From Salicibibacter cibi (GTDB lineage Bacteria > Bacillota > Bacilli > Bacillales > Marinococcaceae), in contig NZ_CP054706.1 in assembly GCF_016495865.1 (NCBI RefSeq), positions 682,001 through 746,000 of the forward strand: a stretch of 64,000 bases of DNA, given 5' to 3'. The notes under the pieces were generated by a model that saw only the letters and a list, made by a program, of their open reading frames with translations, made no database searches and was not told where the DNA came from. This document shows, one piece after another, positions 1 to 9,345 of the stretch (position 1 is the first letter of the stretch; each line of letters starts with the position of its first letter). The translations under genes were made by a program, and so were the position numbers.

Positions 1-150
1 TTTATGGCGTCATAACTATCCGATGCCGCCATTATATGCTGGATTCTGTAGATTCATGGCGTCAAACGTTTGTACTCTGACATCATTTGTAAACACGCTT
101 TCCACTAACGTTTCGCTACTCTAAAGCTTCATTTTAATTTTGGCAGAGGC
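1..150 (-). repeat. MITE A, copy 1 (partial, cut by window edge)
   Basis: This is the reverse complement of the first ~150 bp of the element also found at 5788-6186 and 14346-14796. It keeps the conserved outer end (GCCTCTGCCAAAAT on the minus strand, ending at 150) and the internal 'gacgccat...atggcgtc' palindromic units. The distal end lies outside the window, so no target duplication can be read. It carries no gene. Confidence 0.8.
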
Positions 151-165
151 TTTCAGGAAAACCAA

Positions 166-214
166 AAAGAACAGCAACTGTGCGACTTAGAGCAGGTCTG
201 CTGTTCCTTAAAGT
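166..214. other. Intergenic hairpin, possible terminator
   Basis: The arms AACAGCA and TGCTGTT are separated by about 29 bases between MITE A copy 1 and MITE B copy 1. No clear T-tract follows, so the terminator reading is weak. I see no gene between 151 and 312. Confidence 0.3.
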
Positions 215-312
215 TGGACGTTTTTTTGAGCCGTGATGTCAGCAAGCACATTGATTTCAACGGTTTGAACCGAAAACTACCGTTCGATTGACTCCTTTTT
301 CCGAGTTAGATT

Positions 313-605
313 AGGGATTGCTGAACAACTTGCAGCTATCAGCTGAAGCCGGGATGCCGCTTCCATGGCTTCGCTTTCCGCGGACGAACGGTCAAGCCTC
401 CTCGCGCAAAACCGGCGCTGCGGGGGCTTGACGCGTCCGTTTTTCCGCTGGAGTCTCGCCATTGCAGCACCGTCCCTCCGTACGTTGCCAGAAGTGCAAG
501 GGTTTTTTGATTATAGGATGGATTTCCTTGCATCTAGCTTTGACAACACCAACACCAACGGCAAATGCTTATGTGCCAGTCTTTTTCCATTATTAAGCAG
601 TCCCT
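313..605. repeat. MITE B, copy 1 (293 bp, 5-bp target duplication)
   Basis: The element is bounded by terminal inverted repeats AGGGATTGCTGAA at the left and TTAAGCAGTCCCT at the right (11 of 13 positions pair). Direct repeats AGATT at 308-312 and 606-610 look like a target-site duplication. A second copy lies at 45624-45903. The interior is GC-rich and palindromic, with no coding potential beyond shadows. The right-hand AGATT overlaps the stop codon (609-611, minus strand) of the beta-CASP gene, so the element inserted exactly at the end of that gene. Confidence 0.85.
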
Positions 606-608
606 AGA

Positions 609-3326
609 TTAGTTCTTCAATTCGATCCCATACCCAGTTACTTGTTTAATTGCGTCTTCTACTTGTTTTGCTTCCTCCGTATCGGGCGAAGTCCCCACTT
701 TTAACCCAAGGATGCTCTGTTCACGATGAATCGAGGGGTTTTTCTTTAACGCCCATGACGCGGGTATGCGGGTAACGGCTTCATTTATAATTTCATTTTG
801 TTTCGGATTTTCGGCATATGTGACCGGAAACCCGGTCCGATAAGAAAGTTCCTCCAGATCAATCTCATGCCGCTTGGCCACTTCCGGTGAAATAAAGTGC
901 ACTTCCAACACGCTATTTTCGCCTTGTCCTTTGAAACTGACTTTATACAACGTGATGTTGCGATCCTCCGCCCATTGTTTTGCCTCTTCCCTTGCTTCAT
1001 TATTTTCCATTCGCACGCTTCGGTCCGTAACTTCGAAGAGATCGTTCGATTGTGTCGGGCCAGTTGCTTCAGAACCTTTCTCCTGAAAATAAAAACCGGT
1101 ACGTTGCTTGAATCGTTCAGCGACCTCTTTGGCATCGCTCGTTTCCGGGAGGGTTGCACGAACGGTTTTTTCTTGCAAGTGGAGGGAGAAACTCTCGGGT
1201 TCGCCGTTCTCGGTAAGGTCTGAGAGTACTTGAAACAGCAAGTCTTGTCTCGTTGAAGGGGAAATGACGACCTCCCAGCCTGTTTGGTCGGCAATGGACG
1301 AGATCATTCGTTCTTTTTGATCATCTGTATAAGCCTCCGGAAAAGCAAAGAAAAGCGTCAGTTTTTCCCCTGATTGATCAGCCCCGCAACGCGTGAAATC
1401 AGGCTCATCCGCTAACGTCTCCCGCGCAATATCCATCGCCTTCGCCGCGTTCATTTTCTTGCCCTGCATAGGTAGCGTTCCATTTTGCGCTTGAACCATA
1501 AAATCATCATCAGGCTTGTATTCTTTTTGCCCGGACTGTCCTTCTCTTTTTTGCTCCTCAGGCAGGGCTTGTAACGCGAGGGCTAATACGAGCCGTTCTT
1601 CAAGTGAATCATGTACGGTGACATGACGCAGCAAACCTTGAAAGGTGTAAACCCCTTCGGTCACCTGGCTCCAGTCTAAAGCTTTCAGTTCCGGGCGGTT
1701 AAAATCAAGCAGCGGTTGCAGCGACTCACGGACGTCGTCAATCGTGCGCGTTGTTTGCCCCAAGGCTTGTATGAGTTGGTGTGGTTGAATTTTTACCGGC
1801 TTTCCTTTGAGCGTTTGCGAAAACAAAACATTCGTTTTCGGATGAATACCGGTGCATAGGGCTACTTTCAGCGGGTCATCGTCTTCGGGTTCATAGAGGA
1901 TAAATTGTCCATTTAAGGAACGCAACGCCTCATGCTCTTTGTTAGGTTTATATCGCTTGCCTTTGATGCCTTTTTTCGAATCCCGGAGTTCAAAAGGATA
2001 GTTGTCTCCGTTTTCAACGAGGGTAGGGCTGTACCGTTCGTCCAGCAAGTCGGACAAAGCTGTTCGCGCGTCGTCATCGCCATGGACGAGCAGGGTATGC
2101 GTAGGCGCCAATTGCTGAATGAACAACTGCATTTCCGAAGCATCGGCATGGGCAGACAGGCCGTACTTGCTAATTCGCGCTTTTGCTTCATACGCCGTCC
2201 CGTTAATCGAAAGTTCCACCGTTTTTCCTTCCGCAACATCCAGCAACGCTTTCCCTGGACTTTCTTCATCCTGGTAGCCAGTGAGTAGCACAGCGTTTTT
2301 ATCGTTTCCGATAAGTCGTTCCGCATACCAACTGCTCGCCCCTCCGGTCAGCATGCCGGAAGACGCCACGATACAGGCAGGTTTGCCTTGCAAGATCGCC
2401 TCGCGCTCCTTCGGATGAACCGCTTGACACCGTCCTTCTTTTAAGAAAACATCGCCCTCCCGATGGACACGATGGGCAAGGTTTCCTTTTAAAAATTGCG
2501 GGTATTGTCTGTAGACACGGCTGACAGGTGTCACGAGACCATCGACATAGATTGGAAACTCTGGAATTAATCCTTTATCCATGTAATCTTGCAGCACGAG
2601 TAAGACTTCTTGGCCACGTCCGAGCGCAAAAGCGGGAACAAGGGCAAACCCACCGCCCGCAACGACTTCCGCCACGTGTTCGGCGAGTCGCTTTTCTTCG
2701 GTGTGGCGATCCGTGTGGGCACGATTTCCATAGGTGGACTCCATGATAACGACATCGGGTTTTAAATGGTGCGGCACGTTGGCACCGGAAATCGTCCTTC
2801 CGGCTTTAAAGCTAAGATCGCCGGTGACGAGCAGTTCTGCGCCCCCGCCAATAAGCGAAAACATCACCGCGCCCAGGATATGACCCGCTTGATGACTTTC
2901 GATACGCAATTCCCCGATGCGAAGCGTGTTGCTCGCGGGGATCTCCAGCATGGCTGCCAAGAGCGCTTCAACTTGGGTCTCAGAGTATGGAGGAATCGTC
3001 TCTTCTCGTCGGCTGCGTTCCTCGATAATTTTTAACGAGTCCTTCATCATGATGCGCATAAGCGCGATCGTTGGCGCCGTCGCGTATATCGGCGCTTCCG
3101 GAAAAAGTTTATGTATAACGGGTAACGCCCCGATATGGTCGGCGTGGGCATGGGTAACAAGAATCGCTTGCGGTCGCGGCAAATCTTCAAGCATCCCGAG
3201 CGCCGGCAATAATTGTTCCCCCTGCATGCGCATCCCCGCGTCAATTAAGATCGATGTTTCCGCCATTTCAATATGCAAACAGGAAGCGCCGACCTCGTTT
3301 CCCCCGCCAAGCACGGTTACGTTCAT
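609..3326 (-). CDS. MBL-fold/beta-CASP metallo-hydrolase with long C-terminal extension
   Basis: The N-terminal metallo-beta-lactamase domain has the zinc motif HAHADH at residues 59-64. It is followed by a beta-CASP/RMMBL segment with the late motif GLSAHAD near residue 400. This architecture is typical of RNA-processing nucleases of the CPSF73/RNase J superfamily, so an RNase role in the cytoplasm is likely but unproven. At 905 residues the protein is roughly twice the usual beta-CASP length; the last ~450 residues are acidic and I do not recognise them. I chose ATG at 3326 because GAGG lies at proper spacing; the GTG three codons upstream sits on the ribosome-binding site. Its stop codon overlaps a MITE B target duplication. 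Confidence 0.85.
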   Translation of the reverse strand: MNVTVLGGGNEVGASCLHIEMAETSILIDAGMRMQGEQLLPALGMLEDLPRPQAILVTHAHADHIGALPVIHKLFPEAPIYATAPTIALMRIMMKDSLKIIEERSRREETIPPYSETQVEALLAAMLEIPASNTLRIGELRIESHQAGHILGAVMFSLIGGGAELLVTGDLSFKAGRTISGANVPHHLKPDVVIMESTYGNRAHTDRHTEEKRLAEHVAEVVAGGGFALVPAFALGRGQEVLLVLQDYMDKGLIPEFPIYVDGLVTPVSRVYRQYPQFLKGNLAHRVHREGDVFLKEGRCQAVHPKEREAILQGKPACIVASSGMLTGGASSWYAERLIGNDKNAVLLTGYQDEESPGKALLDVAEGKTVELSINGTAYEAKARISKYGLSAHADASEMQLFIQQLAPTHTLLVHGDDDARTALSDLLDERYSPTLVENGDNYPFELRDSKKGIKGKRYKPNKEHEALRSLNGQFILYEPEDDDPLKVALCTGIHPKTNVLFSQTLKGKPVKIQPHQLIQALGQTTRTIDDVRESLQPLLDFNRPELKALDWSQVTEGVYTFQGLLRHVTVHDSLEERLVLALALQALPEEQKREGQSGQKEYKPDDDFMVQAQNGTLPMQGKKMNAAKAMDIARETLADEPDFTRCGADQSGEKLTLFFAFPEAYTDDQKERMISSIADQTGWEVVISPSTRQDLLFQVLSDLTENGEPESFSLHLQEKTVRATLPETSDAKEVAERFKQRTGFYFQEKGSEATGPTQSNDLFEVTDRSVRMENNEAREEAKQWAEDRNITLYKVSFKGQGENSVLEVHFISPEVAKRHEIDLEELSYRTGFPVTYAENPKQNEIINEAVTRIPASWALKKNPSIHREQSILGLKVGTSPDTEEAKQVEDAIKQVTGYGIELKN

Positions 3327-3374
3327 TTTGATCACCTCTCTACCAGTCTATCATATTCCCTGGATCGTTTCGGA

Positions 3375-4067
3375 TCAAGAATTCGATTGATTCGATGATG
3401 TCGTTGTCACCGCTATAGCCGCGATGATCGCTACATCAATAGCCTGGATGATTTCTTTCACTGCCTTGGAAACGGGGAGATTTTTATTGACGTGCTTGAG
3501 TTGTTTCTGGACGGCACGTGCTTCTTTTCCGTTCGGATAAACGATGGAAAGTAATTTGCTTGCCTCGATTAGGGACAAAAGCACAATGTGACGTTCGTCT
3601 TCTTGGTTGAATGGGGTACCTGCTTCCCCTTTACGAAGAACCTCCGAAAAAGAATCCCTCAATCGTTCAAGATGGTTGGGATCGTTTAGTTGATAGGTTT
3701 GACTGTTAAAGAGTCCTAAAATCTTTTTCTCATCGATGGTGATTTGGTTATCGTTTTCCAAATGGTGTGCGACCACTTTTTGAATTTGTTTGAATTCCGA
3801 CTTGAGTTTGGATACCCAGTGTTTAGGAGTCATTGGTCTTTTCTTTTTTTGAATTATGGCGAGTGTTTCCTGGAGCAAAGGATGGTCCACTTGATCATTA
3901 ATAACGACGATTTTCTTTTTTTGCAACTCGACATTGGCTCGCAGCATCAATTCTGCGATAAGGGCACCACTGAGACTGTAAGGCAAGGCGCTGCTGCTAC
4001 GTGCATAAGGTTTCCCGTCCTTAGGCTTGATAGCGGTGAGAAACAGTTGTTCGGCTAACGTTGACAT
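3375..4067 (-). CDS. GPP34 (GOLPH3/Vps74-like) family protein
   Basis: This 230-residue protein matches the GPP34 family: an N-terminal AEQLFLTAI-type segment, the hydrophobic LPYSLSGALIAELML stretch, and a helical body. In eukaryotes the family binds phosphatidylinositol-4-phosphate on Golgi membranes; in bacteria the role is unknown. The C-terminus is a hydrophobic segment (AIIAAIAV) followed by a Thr/Ser/Asn tail, which may touch the membrane. The start ATG has AAAGGAG ten bases upstream. It is divergent from the universal stress protein gene. Confidence 0.8.
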   Translation of the reverse strand: MSTLAEQLFLTAIKPKDGKPYARSSSALPYSLSGALIAELMLRANVELQKKKIVVINDQVDHPLLQETLAIIQKKKRPMTPKHWVSKLKSEFKQIQKVVAHHLENDNQITIDEKKILGLFNSQTYQLNDPNHLERLRDSFSEVLRKGEAGTPFNQEDERHIVLLSLIEASKLLSIVYPNGKEARAVQKQLKHVNKNLPVSKAVKEIIQAIDVAIIAAIAVTTTSSNQSNS

Positions 4068-4131
4068 AAATGCCGCTCCTTTCGATTTGATGGAAGTTAA
4101 ATCGGGTATAGCTATTAAAAGGGGAGTGAGG

Positions 4132-4563
4132 ATGTATAAAAAAATTTTAGTAGCCGTGGATGGATCTGTCCAGTCTGAACAGGCCCTGGAAAAAGCGATT
4201 GCAATGGCTAAGCTCCACGATACTCATCTTTTCATTGCCCATGTGATCGACCTTCGCAATTTTTCCACGCATGCGTATAATCGGCAAGGGATTCTCACCG
4301 ATGCCGAAACAAAAGAAATATTGGAAAAATACAAAAATAAGGCTGTTCAAGCAGGATTGAAGAATGTCCAAACTATTCTTAGCTCCGGCAACCCACGGGT
4401 CCAACTTTCAAGAAATCTATTATCCGAGTATAACATTGATTTGTTGGTCACCGGTTCTACCGGACGCAACGCCTTCGAACGCATGCTTATCGGAAGCGTA
4501 GCCGAAGCCTGCGTCCGACACGCGCCGTGTGATGTGTTTACGGTAAAGACTGGAGAAGGTTGA
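4132..4563 (+). CDS. Universal stress protein, UspA family
   Basis: This 143-residue single Usp domain opens with the usual beta-strand MYKKILVAVDGS. Near the C-terminus is the ATP-binding loop G-x2-G-x9-G(S) (TGSTGRNAFERMLIGSVAE). It is therefore probably an ATP-binding cytosolic stress protein. I start at ATG 4132, which has GGGGAG seven bases upstream; a longer reading from 4027 lacks a ribosome-binding site and would add 35 non-family residues. It is followed closely by the pRiA4b_ORF3-like gene, possibly in one transcript. Confidence 0.88.
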   Translation: MYKKILVAVDGSVQSEQALEKAIAMAKLHDTHLFIAHVIDLRNFSTHAYNRQGILTDAETKEILEKYKNKAVQAGLKNVQTILSSGNPRVQLSRNLLSEYNIDLLVTGSTGRNAFERMLIGSVAEACVRHAPCDVFTVKTGEG

Positions 4564-4592
4564 TCGCAATCTATCAAGGAAGGGTGAAAATA

Positions 4593-5786
4593 TTGGAAGA
4601 AATAAATACAACGTTGAATGAATTCGAAACATTCATGCGTTATATCGAAAAGGAAAGACCACTATTATCACAGAAACATGGCGTGTTGGGAAAGAAAGAC
4701 GCCTTTCGGTTGAATGCAAGCCTCAATTATAAAAGAGAAGTGAAGGGACCCCATTATACTCAAGCACAATACCCGGAGATAGACTTGATGTTTTTTCTGG
4801 CAACTGCCGGCAAGTTGTATGCAAAGGGGAATAATGAGAGGGGAAAGCCTGTATTAATAGAGACCGATGCGATGAAAGAATTCAAGACTTTGAATCCTTA
4901 TGAGAAATACGTTTACCTCACACAAATCTATTGGTCCAAATATGGTTTCAATGAACGAACAGAGAAGTATGTCTCCCTTGTGCGTTTTTATGACCAGCTT
5001 GAGTCGATCCATCATGTAGATCTTGGTGAAAAAATACCAGAACCTGATTCATATTTTTATGTGGAATGGCAAGATAAGGGCGTTACATTTTTTCATCATC
5101 TCCGTTTCTTCGGTTTCGGGGAATTTGAAGAAACATCGGATTTCGGAGAACCTATGCAATTTTTCATTCCCAATCAATGGGGAATAAATATGAGTGGTTT
5201 GCTGATTGAGCATACCGTTAAGTTTTGGAACGGGGATGGTTTGGAGCGGCTACTTCGCTCTTTGCGGAAAAGAAAGGATAGGGTCAAGAAGGAACCTTTT
5301 GATGTTTTCAAAAAGATTTTCCCTGCGCGTAAAGTGCAGAATACAGTGACTTCGGAAGGGAAGATTGACCGAAGCGGTATGTACACATTCAAAGTCATTT
5401 TATGGAAACACTGTTGGAGAAAAATCATTGCTTCTCATGAGCATACATTCGAGGAGCTCCATCATGCCATTCAGGATGCTTTTCAATTTGATGACGACCA
5501 CTTGTATTCCTTTTATATCAATGGAAATAAAGAAACGGGCCAGCCGATCTTCTGTGCTTTCATGGACAATGACAAAGGTTACGCCGCTGACAAAACAACC
5601 ATTGCAGACGTTGGTCTTTTTAAAGGACAGAAACTCTATTACCTGTTTGATTTTGGCGATGAATGGCATTTTGAGATTAACTTGAGTAAAATAGATAAAC
5701 AATCACCGCTACCGGAGCATCCCACAATCATCGAAGAAGAAGGCGAAGCGCCGGATCAGTATAATACGTGGACCGCTTTGTTTTAA
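4593..5786 (+). CDS. Plasmid pRiA4b ORF-3-like family protein
   Basis: The C-terminal ~150 residues (from about nt 5340) match the pRiA4b_ORF3/IS1096 TnpR-like domain: YTFKVILWKHCWRKI, a HAIQDAF helix and the YLFDFGDEWHFEI motif. The first ~240 residues are an extension I do not recognise. The family is often found near mobile DNA, but its biochemical role is unknown. The likely start is TTG 4593, eight bases after AAGGAAGGG; GTG 4584 is an alternative. The TAA stop touches the end of MITE A copy 2, so the element may even supply the final bases of the gene. Confidence 0.75.
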   Translation: MEEINTTLNEFETFMRYIEKERPLLSQKHGVLGKKDAFRLNASLNYKREVKGPHYTQAQYPEIDLMFFLATAGKLYAKGNNERGKPVLIETDAMKEFKTLNPYEKYVYLTQIYWSKYGFNERTEKYVSLVRFYDQLESIHHVDLGEKIPEPDSYFYVEWQDKGVTFFHHLRFFGFGEFEETSDFGEPMQFFIPNQWGINMSGLLIEHTVKFWNGDGLERLLRSLRKRKDRVKKEPFDVFKKIFPARKVQNTVTSEGKIDRSGMYTFKVILWKHCWRKIIASHEHTFEELHHAIQDAFQFDDDHLYSFYINGNKETGQPIFCAFMDNDKGYAADKTTIADVGLFKGQKLYYLFDFGDEWHFEINLSKIDKQSPLPEHPTIIEEEGEAPDQYNTWTALF

Positions 5787-5787
5787 A

Positions 5788-6186
5788 GCCTCTGCCAAAA
5801 TTAAAATGAAGCTTTAGAGTAGCGAAACGTTAATGAAAAGCGTATTTACAAATGATGTAAGAGTACAAACGTTTGACGCCATGAATCGACAGAATCCAGC
5901 ATATAATGGCGTCCATGGGCAACAAATGACACCATGAAAGTTCCTACGCCTGATTATGATGGCGTCAAAAATGAAAAGACAATGGCTTTCGTTCACCATA
6001 TATTTCCATGAAATTACGCGTACCCTGCTCAGAAGAAAACCACGTCAAATGACGGCCAATCACCGAATTTGAACATTGACAGATGAAGACACATGTCCAT
6101 CATTTTGCTTTAACGGAAAAAAGGACGATAAATGTCATTAGGTTTTAAACTGTCATGGCTGGGATTTATGATTTTGGCATTGGCAC
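5788..6186 (+). repeat. MITE A, copy 2 (about 399 bp)
   Basis: The sequence is nearly identical to 14346-14796. The ends are imperfect inverted repeats: GCCTCTGCCAAAAT at the left, and ATTTTGGCATTGGCAC at the right, which reads GTGCCAATGCCAAAAT on the other strand. TTAAA occurs on both sides (5783-5787 and 6187-6191), but all three copies also share AAA before GCC, so the exact boundary is uncertain. Compared with copy 3 it lacks 52 bp between two TAATGGC direct repeats, consistent with a slippage deletion. The distal end carries an outward ribosome-binding site and start codon (see 6132). Confidence 0.85.
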
Positions 6187-6272
6187 TTAAAGAAAGCGAT
6201 CCGCAAAGTATGGATAGCACGCACACACTTCCAACACTACGTCGTCTAACGACGCTGTCAATTCCCAATTAG
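6132..6272 (+). CDS. Small ORF starting inside MITE A (46 aa)
   Basis: AAGGACGATAA precedes ATG 6132. The first 18 residues ([18 protein letters not shown]) are encoded by the MITE and are hydrophobic; the remaining 28 come from flanking DNA. The same 18 residues open a different reading frame at 14742. No homology is recognised. It may simply be a by-product of the element, but it shows that the MITE end can donate a start codon and membrane-like segment to adjacent DNA. Confidence 0.3.
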   Translation: MSLGFKLSWLGFMILALALKESDPQSMDSTHTLPTLRRLTTLSIPN

Positions 6273-6412
6273 CAAGTTGGGTGAAATATCGGACAAGCTC
6301 CTCAAACTCAAACTCGATACTGGGGCAAGCACTGAAGTGATAAAAAGAAACCTCGGCATGGAAATGTTCGATGTCGCGTGGAAATATTTGATCTTGCCGG
6401 GGAGAGATTGAA

Positions 6413-6547
6413 GTGAAAAAAGGGTTATTTTCAGCAGTCGTTTTAGGCGCATCCTTCACGTTAAATAGCCTCTCGGCATTCGCCGAGGCTGATGCGGCAA
6501 GGGATTCCTTGACGCATACTTTTTGCTATCCTCCTCCGGTAACGTAA
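6413..6547 (+). CDS. Short signal-peptide ORF, possibly a truncated exported protein
   Basis: GTG 6413 is preceded by GGGGAGAG and starts a 44-residue reading frame with Lys-Lys, a hydrophobic core and an A-F-A-E-A signal-peptidase-like site. It ends about 20 residues after the predicted cleavage site. This looks like the surviving 5' end of an exported-protein gene, or a small secreted peptide. From 6548 to 6797 I see only AT-rich sequence with no gene. Confidence 0.35.
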   Translation: MKKGLFSAVVLGASFTLNSLSAFAEADAARDSLTHTFCYPPPVT

Positions 6548-6797
6548 TATTGTTTTTAATTAATTTTTTTTCGGTTGCTAAAATACAAATTAAAAAAACC
6601 GTCACCGTCATCCATCTTATTTGTTCCCGCCTTTCTGAGTTTGTCCATTGCTGAATCTAGATGACTAAATAATATAAAAATTATATGTATGTAGTATTGG
6701 ACGTTTGATCTTTTAGTCATCATATCACGAAATGCTCATCAGCGGAGTGTTATTTGGCATCATTCGTATAATTTTTTAAATAGACGGAATCATATGC

Positions 6798-6803
6798 TAT
6801 AAT
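6798..6803 (+). promoter_or_regulatory. Probable -10 element of the toxin-antitoxin operon
   Basis: TATAAT stands about 20 bases before the antitoxin ribosome-binding site (GAGGTGAT). No good -35 box is seen at the expected spacing, so the promoter may depend on another factor. Confidence 0.45.
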
Positions 6804-6821
6804 AACCGTGAGGTGATGCAA

Positions 6822-7100
6822 GTGAATCCAAATAAGGAAAGAATTATTGAGCTAATTGAGGATATCTCGGAGAAAGATATGGCAGAGATCATTGACTTTA
6901 TTGGATATCTTAAAATGAAAAGAGAAAAAGAAGAATACCAAGATGTGCTGCAAGCCAGTGAAAGCAGTATTGATTTTTGGGACAATAAGGTTGATGACGA
7001 GGTCTGGAATGATGCTTTAGCAGGGAGAGATTGTGCTCATTCCGGTCCCTTTCACAGATTTGTCCTCCAGAAAAAGAAGACCCGTATTGGTTTTGTCTAA
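6822..7100 (+). CDS. Antitoxin of a PemK/MazF-type pair, C-terminus altered by lost stop
   Basis: The N-terminal ~65 residues (NPNKERIIELIEDISEKD, then MAEIIDFIGYLKMKRE) are helical and charged, as in small antitoxins that precede PemK/MazF toxins. The reading then runs on past WNDA into the toxin coding region in another frame. If base 7018 were A instead of T, codon 7017-7019 would be TAA and the antitoxin would end at about 65 residues. The gene overlaps the toxin reading frame. GTG 6822 fits the GAGGTGAT ribosome-binding site; ATG 6816 is an alternative. Confidence 0.65.
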   Translation: MNPNKERIIELIEDISEKDMAEIIDFIGYLKMKREKEEYQDVLQASESSIDFWDNKVDDEVWNDALAGRDCAHSGPFHRFVLQKKKTRIGFV

Positions 7101-7350
7101 TAATCGGTATAACTTAAAAAGTACGGACGTGCTTGTTGCGGCGGTCACCTCAAACCTAAAAGAGATGGAACATGCGATAACGATTTCAAATCAAGACTTA
7201 ATTGATGGACATTTGAAGCAAACTTCAAATATTAGAACGGATAAGATCTATACTTTGGCGCAGGATATCGTAATCAAAAAGTTCGGGAAGCTCAATAAAG
7301 AAGTATTCCATCAAGCAGTTCGCAGTATCCATGAATTAATTTCAGAATAA
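7033..7350 (+). CDS. PemK/MazF-family mRNA interferase toxin, 5' end interrupted
   Basis: This 105-residue frame has the PemK/MazF core: PFTDLSSRKRRPVLVLSN near the start, the central VAAVTSNL strand and IRTDKIYTL. The family cleaves mRNA and is neutralised by the preceding antitoxin. The normal beginning appears to be ATG-ATG-CTT-xAG-CAG-GGA-GAG from 7009, but a TAG stop occupies 7018-7020. Translation from GTG 7033, with AGGGAGA just upstream, would lose about eight residues of the first strand. Activity is therefore doubtful. Confidence 0.75.
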   Translation: MLIPVPFTDLSSRKRRPVLVLSNNRYNLKSTDVLVAAVTSNLKEMEHAITISNQDLIDGHLKQTSNIRTDKIYTLAQDIVIKKFGKLNKEVFHQAVRSIHELISE

Positions 7351-7381
7351 TGTGTATAAACAAATGGTAGCTACTCATTAA

Positions 7382-7413
7382 AACTCCCCGGGCGCTTACG
7401 TCCACCCGGGGAG
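7382..7413 (-). terminator. Terminator downstream of htpG
   Basis: The perfect arms ACTCCCCGGG and CCCGGGGAGT enclose a 12-base loop between the toxin gene and the end of htpG. Read on the minus strand it is followed by a short T-rich stretch. Confidence 0.7.
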
Positions 7414-7419
7414 TCATCC

Positions 7420-9291
7420 TCACACCATCACCTTGCACATATCATTCGTAAATTCCACCGGATCTTCCACCGGCAAACCTTCAATCAGCAGGGCTTGGTT
7501 GTATAGCAAATTGGTATAAAGCGCCAATTTTTCTTTGTCATTGTCGTAGGCTTCTTGCAGGGATTGGAATACGTCGTGGTTGACGTTGATCTCTAAGACT
7601 TTTTCGGCGCTGATTCCTTGGTTATTGGGCATGCTTTGCAAGACTTTTTCCATCTCGATGGATATTTCACCGTCTGACGCCAGGACGACGGGGTGGGATT
7701 TTAGTCTTTTTGATGCTTTGACGTCTTTCACCTTGTCGGAGATTGCTTCCTTCATGGCGGCGAAGACCTCTTTGTTTTCTTGTTCTTCTTCCGTATTGTC
7801 GTCTTCGTTTTCAATGTCGAGGTCGCTGCTTGAGACGGATTTGAATTCTTTTTCTTTATAGTTCGTGAGCATTTTGATCGCGAATTCGTCCACTTCTTCG
7901 GTGAAGTAGAGGATCTCATACCCTTTGTCAGCAACTAATTCGGTTTGCGGCAACTTGTCGATTTTGTCATAGCTGTTGCCGCTCGCGTAGTAGATGTACG
8001 TTTGATCTTTGGGCATGCGGGAAACATATTCGTCCAGCGTGACTAGTTTTTTCTCGGTAGATGAATAGAACATCAACAAATCTTGCAGGTCTTCTTTATT
8101 CATGCCGAAATCGTTGTAAACGCCGAATTTAAGCTGTCTGCCAAAGGCTTTATAAAATTTCTCGTAGTTTTCGCGGTCGTTTTTAAGCATCGTTTGCAGG
8201 TTGTTCTTGATTTTGTTCTTAATATTCTTGGCGATCGTTTTTAATTGACGATCGTGTTGCAACATTTCCCTGGAAATATTAAGCGACAGGTCTTCGGAAT
8301 CGACCATGCCCTTCACGAATCCAAAGTAATCCGGAAGCAAGTCCGCGCTTTTGTTCATGATGAGCACGCCGCTGGAGTACAGTTCTAATCCTTTTTCAAA
8401 ATCGGCAGTGTAATAGTCGGGCGGCGCGCTTTCCGGAATAAAAAGAATGGCGTCGTAACGGATCTGCCCATCCACGTTAATATGAATGTGTTTTAACGGT
8501 TTGTCGAAGCCGTACCGTTTTTCGGCATAAAAATTCTCGTAGTCTTCATCCGTTAGTTCACTTTTATTTTTTTTCCAGATCGGCACCATGTTATTGACCG
8601 TCTGTTCTTCTTGATACTCCTCGTATTCATCCTCTTCGTCTTCTTTCGGTTGTTGGACGGTGACGTCCATCTTGATTGGATAGCGAATGAAATCGGAGTA
8701 TTTTTTAATGACCGTTTTTAGTCCTTGTTCTTCAAGAAAATCATCATAGTTTTCTTCTTCGCCATTGTCTTTGATTTTCAAAATAATGTCGGTGCCGACG
8801 GTTTCTTTTTCATAAGGCTCGATTGAGTAGCCGTCTGTGCCTTCGGATTCCCATTTGTACGCTTCATCGCTATCCAATGATTTGCTAATGACTGTGACTT
8901 GGTCAGCGACCATAAAAGAAGAGTAGAAGCCGACACCAAACTGGCCGATGATGTCATGCCCGTCTTGCAACTCGGTTTCATTTTTAAATGCTAACGAACC
9001 GCTTTTTGCGATGATGCCGAGGTTATCTTCCATTTCATCCTTCGTCATGCCAATACCGGTATCGGAAATGTGCAATGTTCGGCTCTCTTTGTCAGGCGTC
9101 ACCTTTATGTAGTATTGGTCCTTGTCAAAGGTCAAGGAGTCATCGGTTAACGCCCGATAATAAATCTTGTCAATGGCATCGCTCGCGTTTGACATTAATT
9201 CTCGTAAAAAAATCTCTTTATGCGAATAAATGGAGTTGATCATCAGTTCCAACAATCGTTTCGATTCTGCTTTGAATTCTGTTTTTGCCAT
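7420..9291 (-). CDS. htpG: Molecular chaperone HtpG (bacterial Hsp90)
   Basis: This 623-residue protein is full length for HtpG. The N-terminal GHKL ATPase domain contains the N-box [14 protein letters not shown], the DTGIGMT motif and GQFGVGFYS. The middle domain contains [11 protein letters not shown]. It acts in the cytoplasm as an ATP-dependent chaperone. The start ATG has AAAGGAG upstream. A perfect CIRCE operator and a sigma-A promoter lie directly upstream, so HrcA repression is expected. In B. subtilis htpG is not a member of the HrcA regulon, so the control here differs. Confidence 0.97.
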   Translation of the reverse strand: MAKTEFKAESKRLLELMINSIYSHKEIFLRELMSNASDAIDKIYYRALTDDSLTFDKDQYYIKVTPDKESRTLHISDTGIGMTKDEMEDNLGIIAKSGSLAFKNETELQDGHDIIGQFGVGFYSSFMVADQVTVISKSLDSDEAYKWESEGTDGYSIEPYEKETVGTDIILKIKDNGEEENYDDFLEEQGLKTVIKKYSDFIRYPIKMDVTVQQPKEDEEDEYEEYQEEQTVNNMVPIWKKNKSELTDEDYENFYAEKRYGFDKPLKHIHINVDGQIRYDAILFIPESAPPDYYTADFEKGLELYSSGVLIMNKSADLLPDYFGFVKGMVDSEDLSLNISREMLQHDRQLKTIAKNIKNKIKNNLQTMLKNDRENYEKFYKAFGRQLKFGVYNDFGMNKEDLQDLLMFYSSTEKKLVTLDEYVSRMPKDQTYIYYASGNSYDKIDKLPQTELVADKGYEILYFTEEVDEFAIKMLTNYKEKEFKSVSSSDLDIENEDDNTEEEQENKEVFAAMKEAISDKVKDVKASKRLKSHPVVLASDGEISIEMEKVLQSMPNNQGISAEKVLEINVNHDVFQSLQEAYDNDKEKLALYTNLLYNQALLIEGLPVEDPVEFTNDMCKVMV

Positions 9292-9312
9292 GAGAATGCT
9301 CCTTTCAAAAAG

Positions 9313-9339
9313 TTAGCACTCAAGATCGGTGAGTGCTAA
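9313..9339 (-). promoter_or_regulatory. CIRCE operator (HrcA site) of htpG
   Basis: TTAGCACTC-N9-GAGTGCTAA is an exact match to the CIRCE inverted repeat. It lies between the htpG promoter and the start codon, the normal position for HrcA repression of heat-shock genes. Confidence 0.95.
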
Positions 9340-9345
9340 CTTTAT

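Noticed and set aside
6234..6411. Plus-strand peptide KLGEISDKLLKLKLDTGAS... ending at 6411
   Set aside because: It has no start codon and only ~50 residues between stops; it could be a gene remnant but I cannot connect it to a family.
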